64,000 nucleotides of DNA, taken from assembly GCA_000310025.1 (NCBI GenBank), contig FN649749.1, forward strand, positions 3,475,769 to 3,539,768. Reading direction: 5' to 3'. The translations under genes and the position numbers were made by a program. The number at the start of each line of letters is the position of its first letter. The first letter of the stretch is position 1. This document shows, piece by piece, positions 13,401 through 26,729 of the stretch. Under the pieces are notes generated by a model that saw only the letters and a list, made by a program, of their open reading frames with translations, had not been told where the DNA came from and searched no databases. The stretch comes from Ectocarpus siliculosus (lineage: Eukaryota; Sar; Phaeophyceae; Ectocarpales; Ectocarpaceae).

Positions 13401-16400
13401 GGCTGCGGCGAAGGCTGCCGATGTCAACGGAGACGTTGAGCCCGGAGGGATCACTGTCGCGGCGGACTCAGCCCCGTCCCAAAAAGGTGAACTCGCACGA
13501 CGTATGCGTAGGTGACACGCAAGATATCGCACGCCCTACAGTAGACCGATTTTCAAAGCTCAGTTTGTGCACAGCAGAAAGATTGGCCAACGGCGGCATC
13601 GAAACCGTCTCGTCGAGAAAGAATTTTTCCGATAACGTGTATTGTCAGGTATGCATCCTCGTCGTCGTGGGTAGTGGAGTTTTGATAATTGGTCCGGGGG
13701 GGGGGTGGTATCTTGTGTCACCGGCGGGAAGTGCGGTTACACAATCCTTGGTCAACAGTGCATTAGGCGGTGAACGTTCAACCTTAGTCGCATGCTTTCT
13801 CTGTACATTGCGGCAGGAAAGGACACCTTACACAGCAGGTCAGTCGTTGAAGGTTGCCCTGGCCTGATTTTTCCCATGCTTAGGGAATCGGTCTATCTTA
13901 AACTCGCCCCGTCAATGCAGTTCGCGAACATGTATTGTTCGTTCGTTCAGGTTTCCAGAACTGTTGCTCTCGTCGTAGGGGATGGCAACGCGTGCGTGCT
14001 GCTGCATTGACTGTCGAACCATAGCAGGGAACCCGTTCGCCGAACGCTATTTCACACTTGGCTTTCGACGCGACGCCAGCGCTGAATTTTGAATTTTACG
14101 TACATTTCACCGCAGCCGTCGCAGCAGCATAGCAAAACCAACGCGTGAGACTGCTAGTCCTGAGCACGACAAGAACACTCGGAACGCTCTTCCGATTATG
14201 GCAGGCAGTACAAGTAGTTTAAGTGTCAAGTTCCCCCAACACGATTCCCTTGACGGTGCGCGTGTGCACATTCTCTGCATACAGCTTCTTTTTTTGTCGT
14301 CGGATTCCTGAAGCTCCTCCTCTCCCAACCTGCACTCGCTTCTGTTGCTGCAGTTCTCGTTCGGGTGGCTCCAGGCGAAGAAACCGATGTCGATGTTGGT
14401 GCCGCCGCCCCTGCTGATGAAGCTACCGCTACGCAGGCTGCTACCGCGACGTACCCCCCCGAAGGGTCAGGAGGTGAAGCCAATGCCCACGACGGCAAGG
14501 AGAAGGGTGCTGCTCAAGACGAGGCCCAGTCGCAGGCAGGGGGGGCGCGTGGTTTGATGGGTCTGGGCAGGAGGCGAAACAGGTGAGCGGAGGGGAGGGG
14601 GGCAGAAGGAAGAGGCCCCGACAAGATTCATGCTTGTCTAGTGGAACCAACCATAGTTTTACTTTTGTTGGGAGGGCTGCTGTACCATAGTTCGTGTGCG
14701 CGGGTTGCCCTTTCAATGTGCAGGAAGTGGTACACGGAATAGCCGTAACATTTTCAATATTGTCCACACGTGTGGGTTTCTCTTCAACAATCGCATATCG
14801 ACACACAACCGTTCTCCATGGTCCGGCGTGCTGTGCTTGGGTGTGCGGCAATATTTCCGCCATCGTGAACTCAGGCGTCAGGGGACGCAGCTGGAACTTG
14901 GGATGGCGGAGGCCTATGGTCACGAAGACCACAGGGCTAAGTTTTCCCAAGCAGAGGTTGATGCCAAGATCAAGGAAAGGTGAGAAGATTATATGCATAC
15001 TATGGAAAGGGCGATTATTGCGGCGATGGAATAGAAGGGCTCTTGAATGCAGGTGTGGTACGAAGGGAGGCCGAAGCTTTTGAAGGATGGAGGCTAATCG
15101 CTCGAGGTTTTTTGCTGGGCCGTGGGTATCGCTCTCGGTTAATTTAGCGCCAAAGCAAGGGAGAAGGGAGACACAGCATTCGAATTCTTGAACGATTTAT
15201 GCAACCACGGTCTTCCTGTCATAGCAGCTTTCATGGGCGGAATAGTATATGTGAAAGGAGAACACACCAAAGCGGCCGATCGGGTTACAATAGCATGGTC
15301 GTTGTCCTGATGATGGCAGAAAAAGTGTGCCCTCCCCTGAGGGTTCTGTAGAATAGCACTGGCACAATCCTACTCCGTTGGCCGTTTTGGGAGGAATTCG
15401 TGTTACCACGGCTCTCTTCCAAACGTACTGCTGCCGCTTGAGTTTGACTGCCACTGCTTGTCGGGTACTGTACTGGTCGACTGAGACGTGGAGGGAAGCG
15501 ACGCCCGCGCGTTTTTTTCGGCCAGTGTCAGCTTGCACAGATTGCTCTCGATCACCCCCGAAGTCTTATGGTCTAGCTCGACAATCAGGAAGCATTCGAC
15601 ACCACAATGACGTTCTGTTTTATGTTTGTCCTTTTGATTTTTTTCGCTGGTTCGTGCACACACACATTTGTCAAGGTTAAGGTCGTGTGCTAATTTATCG
15701 TTCCATCCGTCCGTCCATCAACCGCGTTGCTTTTCTCCTTCGCCGAAGCCAAGAGGCGTTTCGTGGTGCAACCAACACAGCAATTGTCGAAATCGATCGA
15801 ACGCGGGACGCTCTTTCATCGGGGGTCGATCGTCATCCCTCATGGCCATTTCTCTCCACGCACATGCTGTACATACACAACCCCAAAATTATGAAGGAAA
15901 CAACCATGTCGTTGTCCATCACCCTTACCTGAACCTTACCCATCTCCACAACATCCAATATCCTCCTCTCCCCTTCCCAACAAAACAAGTTGTCTCTGTC
16001 ACGGAGTCCTACACGTCTGTTCTCTCAACGCGGAATCCCGTTCGTGGTCCTTTCCCAACGCCCAATGCTCACCCGTACCCATCGTTCGATTGGATTCTAT
16101 TGTTGTGCCGCACCCACGTTGAGGGAAGGTTGGCAGAAGAGCAGTCGGCTTTCGAGAAGACGGTGAGTGGCCTCAAGTCGACACACGAGGCCGACCTGCA
16201 GGCCGCCGCGGACAAGCTCCAGCAGTCAAGCTCGGACGGCAACCGCGCAAAGATGTGAGACTCGGAGTCAGGTCCAGACCCACACTTACACTGTAACTCA
16301 GACTCAGACTCAGACTCAGAATGAGAATCAGAATGAGACTGTGGTTCAGAACCACCCATCTGAAAGTAAAGCTTGGTCACGGGTCTCTCGTGTGTTCTGA

Positions 16401-16475
16401 GCGTCGATTGATCGATGGCATGTTGACTCAGTTGCTAAGAGGCCGCCGCAGCCACCCAACCTTAACCGTTATCTC

Positions 16476-16510
<35 letters not shown>

Positions 16511-19500
16511 CATGGTTGTGTGAATGGTGAATGGCCTCTTACCGTGCTCGCGGTGGGTGGGGGTGGGGCATCACTTGGCGATGGGATCCGTGAACGTGCG
16601 GCACTGGTTGTTTGCGAAGACAACAACCCCAAGTCGGACGGCAACGAAGCCGAGATGCAGGTTGCTAGATTACCGTAGGAGGCGCAGATATGGCACCCCC
16701 CCCCCCCCCCCCCCCCCCCCCCNNNNNNNNNNNNNNNNNNNNNNNNNNNNNNNNNNNNNNNNNNNNNNNNNNNNNNNNNNNNNNNNNNNNNNNNNNNNNN
16801 NNNNNNNNNNNNNNNNNNNNNNTTTTTTCCTTTGGGGGGGGGAATTTGGCCCCCCCCCCCCCCCCCCCCCCCCTGTTCCGTTTTGAAAGGGACGGGTGGT
16901 CAATGGTCAAATGATTACGGCAAGCAACAAAGGGGTCCCCCCCCCCCCCCCCCCCTAGGCCGATTGTCAAAGCTCGATTGCGCCACAACCACGAGATGGT
17001 GCCAACGCCAACGCCAACGCCAACGCCAACAATGTTGGTTCTGGAAACCTCTACAGTATCTCGTCCAGAACTTTCCGTAGACATATCGGACTCTTTTTCG
17101 CACCCCGTTGGTTGTGGAGCAATCGAGCTTTGAAGGGTTTGAAAAGTGCTAAGTGCTATCGTACGGCAAGTGGCAAACGTTGCCACTCCGGCGGTACAGC
17201 CTGACCACATGCAGTATGCTGATGATTGGATGTGTAGCGTTGTTCGGGTACTCACGTTGCGGCTTATACTTGGTCGGCGTGCATACCGATGGGAAGTGTA
17301 ACGTAACTTTTGGGTGAGTTTCAATTCAATGCGGACCTGAGCCGATGGTCACAAGAGGAACCGATTAATGACGACGGTTTGGCGAGACCGCCGGCCGCCA
17401 CAGAAGGCCTCGCCAAAACAAGCCTACATCAAATGATCCACTCCGGAATACCTTATTATGGCTGATTTGTTGCCTACTTCATCTTGTTTTGTTGGTCTTT
17501 TTTTTCAGCGCCGCGAGGGACGCGGAGGCTCTCGAGCGCGAGATCGCCATGCTCTCGGAACGCTACGGCGAAGCTGCCGCCGAGGCTAAGCATAGCGGAA
17601 AGATTCTGCTGGAGAAGGAGGCACTGCTGGACGCCGTCACCGCACAGGTATTCTCACGCAGAGTAGTCTAGATTCTCACGCCTTCTTTTATGTTTGTGTA
17701 CACCTTGTTTTTATTTTTGGCCAGGAGGGCTGGTGTTAGCTTGCACCGAGATGTACATCTGGTCTGTTGCAAGACTCCTGGATGCGAAGACACGTATTCG
17801 GTCGACAGGGTCACTGCCATCACTTTGATGTTCTCTCTACCAAGAATGAGTGCATTGACCACAACACTGGTCATCGAAAACATGTTCGGGCTTGCGAGGT
17901 TGTGCTTCATTGAGAACTGGGCACTGCACAAGCACAAGCACAGGCACAGGCACACAGGCCTCGAAGGCGCGCCCGTTACAAGGTATCCCTGTGCCCGTTG
18001 AAATACATGTCGACTTGATTAAGCATGTTCGTCCATGAACGCGGATGTTCAATCGGGTAACCTAGAGCTTATGGATGCTCCTACACAAACATCACATTGT
18101 CCCTCCAGCAGTATTTCTTTCAAGAAGCTTGCCAGTAGGGCCCTGGTATTGATTTTCGGACTGTACGTTAATTTTCTCCGCCAATCGCCCTCAAGTGTCA
18201 ACCGATAGCCCGGGGTAGGTGCAGCGAGATATTGATTTATCTCTTCACCTATTCATCTATTGATACCAAGTGCAACATATTGGACTGGTTATAATTTGGA
18301 AGCGGGATAGCGAAGGCCTGGCAACGCCGACAAGAATGTTTCTGTTGTTGCGTGCTCTCAACTCTAAACCAATAAATAGCGCGTGTTTTAGCTGGGTGTC
18401 CTTCGCGCGCACCAAGATTTTGACAACTGTCTTCAGCTACTGGTACCAAGTGCAACATGCCGACTGAGTTGTCAGTGGGAGGGTGCCTGGCGATGCCTGA
18501 CGAGGACGTCTGTGCTGTTGCTTGTTTGTGTGTTGCAGCTGATGGGGCTGAAGAGCGACCTGGCGACCACCCGAGCGGAGCACGCTGCGGAGAAGCAGCG
18601 GATGACAGAAACGGCTGATTCCGAAAGGTGAGACGCACTGCCTTCTATGTGCTGTATCACGGTGTACAGTGACCCGAAAACAATCACCATGTTATACCGA
18701 GCCCCGTGCTATTCGGGGAAAGTTCCTGAATATAAATCAAGTGGAACTGCTGTAGGCAGGTTACTGTGCCAAGCAATTGTTACCGCGATGTTACATCGGG
18801 CACCGCGCCATTGGGGGAAGGTCCCTGACTAGAAGTTTAGTAGTACTGCTGTAGGCTTGTTGTGCCACGCAATTATTACCGCAATGTTATATTGGGCACC
18901 GCGCTATTCGGGACCACGATGTCGGGACCACTTCTGTTTGCTATATGTTCTGTTCTATGCTGCATTTTGGGATAAGACTTGGGCTGACCTGTCAATACCA
19001 ATCGGTTGGTTGCACATCAACATCGACAAGCATCGTTTACCCTCGGCGCTGTTTCCGTTTGGCGGCAGGCGGGCGCGTTCCTTAGCGGAGAGCAGGCTCC
19101 AACAGCTGGAAGTGGCGTACAACAAGCTAGAGGACTCTGAGCGGGAGAAGCGTGCCGCCGGTATCCTCAAGGTCTGATTCTCTTCCTTTCGAAGTTCCTC
19201 GTCTTTGTTGCGTTACTTGGTAGGTTGTGTGGTTACAGGGGGGGGGAGGGGTCGACAGCGCTGGTTGGTCGGCGCGGGTGGCCGCCCCGTATGGTGCCGG
19301 TGAAATTTCTTGGCACAGACTGAGTCACCAAGAAGTCGTTCTGTACTGTAAATTGAAGGGCGCCGGTCGTTTCGCCGAGCACATACCGGTGTTGAGGGCC
19401 CCGCACTCTGTGTTATAGTGTTGGTTGACCTGCTGCGATCGAGGCCCGTGTCGTCATCAGCGTTGTGTTTGTACCAACCCAAGCGCATCTTGACCTTTTC

Positions 19501-22500
19501 AGCACAGTCCAGCAGTACAGCAGTCCTACAATAGCTCGGCTGCGGTTCTGCGCACGCCGTTTTCCTTTCCCCATGTGCTTGCTTTGTGGAGGTACTGTGC
19601 GTGCTACGATAGGGCCGTGTTGAGCGATTCTCTACCGTACCGAGGCCTGCTCTGCACGTCACATATTGTAGCCTTCGGTGATCACATCGCATCGTTTGAA
19701 ATGTGCCCATGTGCCCACCCAACACTATGCGGTACAAACGCAGCTAACGTTGGTGGTGTTGATGATACATGTTCATGGTGTACGACGCGATTCAAGGCAA
19801 CACGTCATGCTCGTCTCATGCGCTCTGTGTGTGTGCTCGCACTGGTGCTTGTATGAAAGATGAAGAACGACATGAAGGCGCTTGCTCAGCAGCAGTTCGC
19901 GGGGGCCAACAAGCAGCACGCCGCGCTGAGGGTAAGCGACAAGAGCGTGGGGTAGTCGCTCCTTCTCTGACATATCCGACATCTGACCCGAGTATTTAGT
20001 CCATTACTGCAACACAGTACAGCAGTGAGGGAATCTGTTTTAAGAGCCGGTAAATTACCTGTGCCCATACCGGCACTACACAGGTCCCCCGCATGTCATT
20101 TGAACGGGTCACTTTTCCTAGTTAGTTTTGGCGAGACATCCCCCGTGCAAAGGAATCATGACAAAAATCATACATATGTCAGCAATGCTTCTTGGGAACT
20201 TGTTCTGCCTGGTAACTGTTAGCTAGCTCGCCACCTACGTCTTGTAGGGCGCTGAAGCCCCGCACAGAGCATAACCGGGTTGGTGCAATCGTAGATACCG
20301 TAACGTGCATGCACTGCACGCTATAATGTCATTTGCATGGGTTGGTGACTAATGCGCATGGTCGGGACGGGCTTAAAAAGTCCGAGCTGGATTCGTTGGT
20401 CATCCTAGGGATGCGATGGGTCTGTTGAACTACATGTCGTCACGCCTCTGATCAGACATTGTGCGATTGAGCACCTCTCGTCCACTTCTTCGCTCCGTTG
20501 GTGTTGTTTTGATGCCACTGCCATTGATGCTGATGATGTATGATGTTTCTTGCATAGCCTCGTACCCATCACATCTGTTTTTGGTTACCGTTACCTCTGA
20601 CTGCTACTGCCCATGGCACGATGTGCTCCCTACTCACAAGCAAGTAGCTGTTAATAGCTGGCAATTTCAACCCTTACATGGGATATGAGCAGTTCAGAGG
20701 CGATTTCCATCACGTGATGTCTTACTTCATTTCATTTACGTATCCGCCCTTTCCGGAATGCTGGGTGCTTTTGGTTGTTTTTGTGCGCGTCGCCCTCAGG
20801 CTAGGCTTGAGCGTTCCGAGGCGCAGACGAGGCTTCTGGAGGAGGCGGCAAAGGAATTCAACGCCAAGCTGGAGACCGCAGGACAAAAGTCAACGGAACT
20901 CAGCGGCCAGGTGAACAACGCCCTGGTTCCTGTTATTATAGTGCGTTAGCAAGCGCTAGACGACCTGCCGTAAGTAAGGATGCGAGAGAGTGCACATCTC
21001 GGTGATATCGCACGTACAGGTGAGATCGCACCCCCGCGCGAGGAATAAATCAAGCAAGTGCGTGCTCTTGCTTTCACCATTCCACCATTCCACCATTCCA
21101 CCATCCATAAGGTTAGGGCTGGGGCTGGGGCGTTGTCACGTGTTCGTACTCGTCCCGAGGTTGGTCCTTTCGTTTCATGCGCACGCCATGTTATCGCAAC
21201 AAGTTGGTCAGTTTGCCGATAAACCTCGTTGCTATGATAGTATTCATTTACGTAGAGCATGTAAATGTGATCGTCGAACGCGATGATGTGCTCCGGAAGG
21301 ATGCAGGGACCACTGTACGGTATTACATTTCAAGACTACTGACGCTCGCGTCTTCCCTGTCATTCTCCGGGGGAGGAATTCGCTCCATGGCTTTGTGATG
21401 TTTCTCCAGGGTTGCCAAGTCGTTTTTTTTATCTGGCATTGGTAGCAACCAAGCGCCTGGCTGGGTTGTTTCATGCTGAACAGGGCTAGTCTGGTGGGGT
21501 AGAGATGTACGCTGCACGTTGTCTGGAATGTAGTGTGTCGTTTTCCTTGCGTGGTGATTTGATTCCGCTGGAAAGCCTCTTAATGGCGAGAAGTCGTACA
21601 GTGCTCATTGGATACAGCCAGCGGCCATGAGCGATGGCCGAAAAGGACCTTAGGTTCAACGCTCCTTCAGCCCTTACACTCAGTTCCGTGATGATGTAAC
21701 CTGGCGTTCCACTCGGTCCGTTTCTCGCGTGCATGATGCTGTCTTGGGCAGGTGGAGGCCCTCCAGAACGAGAAGGTGGAGGCTGCCGCGAGTGCCTCTC
21801 GGAGGGAACACGTTCTCCAACAAGAAGCTACTGCTCTCAGGTATCGACGGTGTCTACGTGTACTCACCTTTCCGATGTGTCGTGGTGGGAGAAGAGTCTA
21901 CCCTTGCCCGTAGTACGTGCGTGCATGATAATCTAGGTACAGGATGATGTTCCGACCCCCTTTTTTTCGGGCTTTCGAATGCCGAAACAAAGCTGGAAAG
22001 GTGCCGATGGTGCGCAGACGTGAAGTAGCCTTGCGTCATTCTCGAGTCTTCCAAAACGTTATGCCTGGCGTGGGCTAGTGGTATAAGGAGGCACATGAGA
22101 GGATCGAACGAGAATCTGGCAGTAACCTGCTGTATATGACACAAGATTACAAACCCCCTGGACCAATTTTCAAAGCTCGATTACGCCACGACGAAGAGGA
22201 TGCATAAATGAAATAATAAATTTTCGGAAAGTTGTCGACGAGACAGTTTCAACGCCACCGTTTTCGGCGCTATGACTCTTTCTGCTGTTGAGAAATCGAC
22301 ATTTGCAAATTGGTCCAGGGGCTGTGTTATCTTGTATCATTTGCGGTAGTCAACCGATCCAACGTCTCAACGTTGTATGGTTCCAATATGCGAAACACTC
22401 TGACGGAATGGGAAAGACCGTGTAGAACATACTTGCATACAAGTATTTTTAGAATACACGGAGTGTACATTGACTTCAAATTGTGTCGCGTAGATAGTGG

Positions 22501-22582
22501 GCCAAACGTGCTGGGTTCTGAATTGTCGCTCAAGCCGGTCGGCGCACGTCCTGAAGTCTTTACCGCTTGGTCAGGTCCCGAA

Positions 22583-22631
<49 letters not shown>

Positions 22632-24639
22632 TGTACTGAGCTGATACTACCCCTCCTGACCCTACCTACCGTTTAGCCGCAATCCATCGCCCGGGTTCGC
22701 CATATTTCCCATGGCGTTGTTTTTCGCCCTGCATTGACCGTTGACCAGATACAATCCGCCTTCACGCTTCACGGAACAGGACATTTTTATGTGGTTTGAT
22801 TTACATAGTCCACTTTCTTTTGCTCGTGGACGTTTTTCGTATTCCACGATTCAACGTGCGTGGTATTTTTCGAGAAGTCATGAGGTGTTATGCCCAATCT
22901 CATGGTGGTAGATGAGTTGAAATCGCAAGACTACTGCTGTTCCACGACCAATGTTGTACGAAGCGGTATCCCCCCTGTTGTGGCCTCCAGTGGAAGAGTA
23001 GCTTGTTGAGTCTCTCGCGGGGCTAATGAAGACGATACCCCAGGCACCGGCTCTCATCGTGGAGTCAATCGTCACCCCTAGGTTAACTTCATTCACATTG
23101 TTTACTTTTTTGTCACACTTGCAGGAATGACGCCGAGTCTCGACTGGATGAGATGGAGGCCATGGCCCGAGAGCGCGATGCAGCCAACAGCGGAAGGGAC
23201 GTATCCCAAGATGCTCTGGCCCGCATGGCAATCCGCAACACGCAGTTGAAGGTACAGTACGCGGCTGCCGACATACCGTTACGTAGCAAAGTCAGAAGCA
23301 AGGTCTAGGCCATCAATAGCGCTGCCCTTTCTGTGTCTGTGTGAGAGATCACGACACGCCCAAAAGTAGCACGCGCATGGAAAATAAAGATCGGTGGTTT
23401 GCGCCGAAATATGCGAATTTCTATTTGTACCATGACATCAGGTGTTAAGGTCAAGGTGAGGATGTGTGATACCCATCAGCTGGCTTGCACCTGAATGAAT
23501 GGATGAAATGAGCTACATTGTGCCGTGCGTACATGGAGTTGTCTTTTTGGGTACACGCGCGTCCTGGGTGTGGTTGATGCTTGTGTTTGTGGAGGCCGAT
23601 ACTTCGATATTTTCCACGCTTCGGTTCGATATCTCATTGCCAAACGAGTGACCAGATGGAAAATTCTTGCGGTATCGAACAAACCGACTGTGTCTCGTGG
23701 TAACCTTAGAATCTAAGACTGGGGTCCGAGCCTCTGACCTTTGAACATACCCGTCCTTTAAAGAAAGATGTATTACCTAAATCATCCGGGTGTTATTTAT
23801 TTTGTGGCCTCCATCGCTGTGACGGAATCCGGTGAGTACTGAAAACCCCAGCGATTGTTGGAGCCATGGGGCGGTTTGTTAAATAGGCGAGAGGAGAGAG
23901 CAACGCATGAGTCATTCGCACGACCTACTGGCCGTCTGATTCCAATTGGATGTATCGGCTTAGAGCGAATGTCTTCCGCCATGTCCACGTTTTTCTTGTT
24001 TTCCCCCCTAGTCGCATGGGTGTCCGTTTCTCTTTGTTTCTATTTCGTTTTTCGTTTTCGTACAGAGGGATACCGATTTTTCATGCGACGTCGATATGCA
24101 CTCTGTGACCTGTTGGCCATATGTTCCCCTTTTTTTCCGTTGAGGAGTATTGCATTCTTTCTTTCATCACCTCGTTCCTTGGAAGGGACAAATTGCAACG
24201 AAACGAAACGCATCCGTTCCCGCCGGCACCGTGTTGATGTTCTCGGGACCTGACGAGGAATCACTGCGAATGATGTTGTTCCGTTGTGGGTTAAGACTAA
24301 TAGCGATGGAGAGTGGTGGCCGCCTCCCCCCGCCAAGCATCTTGACTACATTGTGTTTGCTCGAGGCGGAAGCTAGCTACCGTGGTTTATTTTCTTTGCC
24401 CGTTCCCATCATTCGGGCAGGCATTGTGGAAGATCTGGTCGCATGCCTGAACTCCGCCACCAACACCACCGCCACGTTCCGCGTTTATTTTTGCTGAACA
24501 TCTTGTCTTGCAGGAGTCGGTGGCCGATTTGGAGGGCAAAGTGAAGGAACTCGAGGGCTTCTGCACGGAGGCTCTGGATGAGCTCGATAGAGAAAAGGTC
24601 AAGAACGCCAAGCGCATATTCGCTGAGGGTGGAAAGTGA
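10478..24639 (+). CDS. Large coiled-coil protein with low-complexity N-terminal half, 13 exons
   Basis: Function is not recognised. Exons: 10478-12139, 13108-13486, 14354-14582, 14875-14979, 16129-16254, 17509-17647, 18539-18627, 19069-19171, 19860-19931, 20800-20910, 21752-21840, 23125-23251, 24514-24639. Every junction has AG/GT borders and consistent phase, giving 3,357 nt and 1,118 residues. Translation may start instead at the in-frame ATG at 10670, whose product begins MPNLAFSPVGPQQPP. Residues up to about 755 are Ala, Gly, Pro and Ser rich and probably disordered, with a KEN tripeptide (residues 88-90 of the long form), a Cys cluster CKCPDCD and a basic patch KKKGWGFRMARAVFSPLSPRR. The remainder, exons 4-13, is highly charged heptad-like helix (RLAEEQSAFEKTVSGLK, AEALEREIAMLSERYGEAA, VADLEGKVKELEGFC) ending FAEGGK. 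No signal peptide or membrane span was seen. A cytoskeletal or cell-cycle scaffold is possible but only inferred. Confidence 0.87.
12611..12952. mobile_element. MITE with CAGTAGGTG-type termini in a TA duplication
   Basis: The left end CAGTAGGTGGCCCGATA is mirrored by TATCGGGCCACCTATTG at the right, and TA flanks both sides. It is 342 bp, has no coding capacity and lies in intron 1 of the coiled-coil gene. Its termini match those of the 1.5-kb element at 37644-39135. TA duplication and a CAGT start suit a Tc1/mariner-like non-autonomous element. Confidence 0.85.
13511..13722. mobile_element. MITE of the CAAAGCTCGATT family, copy 1
   Basis: The ends ggtgacacgcaagata and tatcttgtgtcacc are inverted. 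Inside is ccgattttcaaagctc on the left and ataattggtcc plus a G run on the right. It lies in intron 2 of the coiled-coil gene. It shares ends and core with copies at 16937, 22136 and 55383. Confidence 0.8.
16471..16510. repeat. (ATG)n microsatellite
   Basis: About 13 units of tga/gat repeat in an intron of the coiled-coil gene. Confidence 0.95.
16697..16873. other. Assembly gap (16723-16822, 100 N) flanked by poly-C and poly-G runs
   Basis: A C run of about 26 precedes the 100 N. After the gap come a G run, ggaatttgg, and another C run of about 22. Sequencing or assembly probably failed at these homopolymers. It lies in an intron, so no exon of the surrounding gene is broken. Confidence 0.95.
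16937..17145. mobile_element. MITE of the CAAAGCTCGATT family, copy 2
   Basis: After a C run comes tcaaagctcgattgcgccac, mirrored by gagcaatcgagctttgaagg at 17115-17140, forming an imperfect hairpin. A (GCCAAC)5 minisatellite lies inside. The outer boundary on the left is blurred by the C run. Confidence 0.7.
18670..18930. repeat. Tandem repeat, about 97-bp unit, 2.5 copies
   Basis: The segment beginning atgttata or atgttaca occurs at 18689, 18788 and 18884, each followed by a gggcaccgcgc-like block. Two units carry an ACTGCTGTAGG segment. It lies in an intron of the coiled-coil gene. Confidence 0.85.
22136..22340. mobile_element. MITE of the CAAAGCTCGATT family, copy 3
   Basis: The ends atgacacaagat and atcttgtatcat are inverted. 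The left side has ccccctggaccaattttcaa and the right side aaattggtccagggg. It lies in an intron of the coiled-coil gene and is probably the best preserved copy. Confidence 0.85.
22587..22628. repeat. (CT)n microsatellite
   Basis: About 20 uninterrupted CT units in an intron of the coiled-coil gene. Confidence 0.97.
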
Positions 24640-26729
24640 TGGTATTCAATACTGGAGGAGCTTTTGTTGGACATGCTGTCGATGTGGTGATGTGGAAAAG
24701 AAGGTGCAGCTGTTGGCTGGTTGCATATCATAGTTGATTTCGACGGTAAAGTGTGCCAGAACCTGTCGGCAGCTTGTTACCCTACCATCTATGGGGTCGT
24801 ATCTCACGACTCGGTGGCCGAAGCAGGCGATACTGAGCTGTCTGAAGCGTGGATCCTCCGAGGTGATACCGGCACGAACGTGCCGATACTGTCTGTACCA
24901 GGACATAGGGAGAGTTGCCCCCCCCGACGACTGCTGTCATTGTGGGTCGAAAGCCAAAGCGACCATCTCTTGCAGAAAGTAACAAGAAGGTTGGGGGTAA
25001 GACACGCTGAGTCGTCTTGCGAACAGAAAGGTGATGGGCGTGTGAGGAGGTGTCGTCGCCTCGAGAATGTCCGTGTCCATGTCCGTGTAGCATAGCAGTT
25101 AGTATATACGGTTCTACAGCAGTAGTAGAGTCTTCCTTGTCTTGGCAAGCGGGCGGCTAGACGGCGACTGAGCCTCCTTGCTTCAGGAAATGCACGTGCA
25201 ATCTTTTTCGCTCCGGAAGAAACAAAACTTCTCTTGTGTTGTTTTCGCGTTACCGTAGTTTGTTTCTGTTCAGTATGTCATATCCTCATATCTCTATTAC
25301 TTCATTAGTTCGTGTACAGTAGAGAGGAAGGTCGAGGTCCGCAGGAACTCCACCCTCTTCCCGATGGAACTACGCAGATTCCACTGCATATGATTGTACG
25401 GGGGTGCGTTTTAGGCCACTTCCTGTCATTGGTTGCGTCTCGGGGTCATTGCTTTTGTCATTGTGGGATAGCTGAGGGTATGCTTTAGAAGCTCGTTCAG
25501 CATATCGGGTGGTGGAGCAGTCGCAGGGCATCGGTAGCGCGGGTGCCCGCGAAAGTGACCATGACTCGTGTGACACACATGACGTGCAGTTGCTCAAGTT
25601 GCATATTCTGGAAATGTAGTGCCGGTGTGTTGGCCTGGCAGACGCCAGCACGATGGGATATCGAGTACAGCAGTTTTCATGTTTTCGTTTTCTGGTGGTG
25701 GGGACAGGTGGGCAGACTCTTGCTGTTGTCGTCACATTAAAACCGTTCCGATCTCTCGATCTCTCTACCCTGCACAGTTAAAGGGCATCCATCCGCGTTT
25801 GTCTGCTGGTGTACAGTTTCATGCCGTTTCGACCGCAGTTGTCGTTTCTTGCGTAGTGAAAGGGCCGGACCCACCCTGGACCCACCCTTTGATCCGAAAC
25901 GTTGTGCTAACAAGCTTATTTTCACCACCATCAGGGCTGATCTGTGGTTGCCAGTGTACGCTGTAGCACCTGTTCGTATGAGGTGACACGGGTCTATCAT
26001 GCCACGACTCGATACGTACGTGTTTGGGAAACGGGAGCCGAGCGCAGATGCTCACCACGACGTACAAAACGTTTCGCACCCTTCCGTGCGCGTGCGTAGC
26101 ACAAGGAGATGCATTTTCCGCCCTACGTCGCATTCCACACGATTCTTCGCTCTTGGGTCTAAGAAACACGGCGGTGGGACTTTGGCCAAGAGCGCGCACA
26201 CAACTAACAAAAACAAAAACAGGGTACAAACACGGAGCGCTTTGCGCGTGCGCAAAACTCCAGAGCGTACGTACTTCGCGATACATTCTTCGATCCTCCA
26301 TAAAAATATGATATCAGCCTTCTAAATGATATCTTCGCAGAATTGTTGTTTCACGCTAGAAAATATTGGCATGTCCACGCTCCGATGTGACATACCGGCA
26401 AACAAGGCAAATGAAAGACTGTGGGTGTCATCGACCGAGCGAGAGCGGCCGCTTGTTTTCACCCACAACTAACCAACCCGAGGGGGGCTACAATGGACCT
26501 GTCCCCTGCTAACTTCTTCAATCGAGAGCTACAGTACTGTCCCGCCCTTCCCGCACTCTACGTACATTCAAACTCCGGAACACTATGCACTTTTCATGGC
26601 GAAGACGACCGATAATCGTACCTGCTGTTTCTCCATGTATGCCAATGCACGAAATACGGATCATGAGCCCCCAAAAAAGCCAAGGACAACTAAAACGTGG
26701 GAAAGCAGATCTTACACCCAACACGGACT
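24640..26729. other. Convergent intergenic region
   Basis: It separates the 3' ends of the coiled-coil gene and the LNR/beta-helix gene. No coding exon is recognised. It contains a 5'-truncated (AAC)n-family copy and two TACAGCAGT motifs (25114, 25676). Confidence 0.6.
25724..25774 (-). mobile_element. SINE-like (AAC)n repeat, truncated copy E
   Basis: On the minus strand it reads ggtagagagatcg, then agatcggaacggttttaatg, then gacgacaac. This matches only the 3' third of the full-length copies. The loss of the 5' part is the pattern expected of target-primed reverse transcription. Confidence 0.65.

Noticed and set aside
22065-22125. tRNA-like segment (gtgggctagtggtataagg)
   Set aside because: D-arm resemblance only; no acceptor stem or proper T-arm could be paired.
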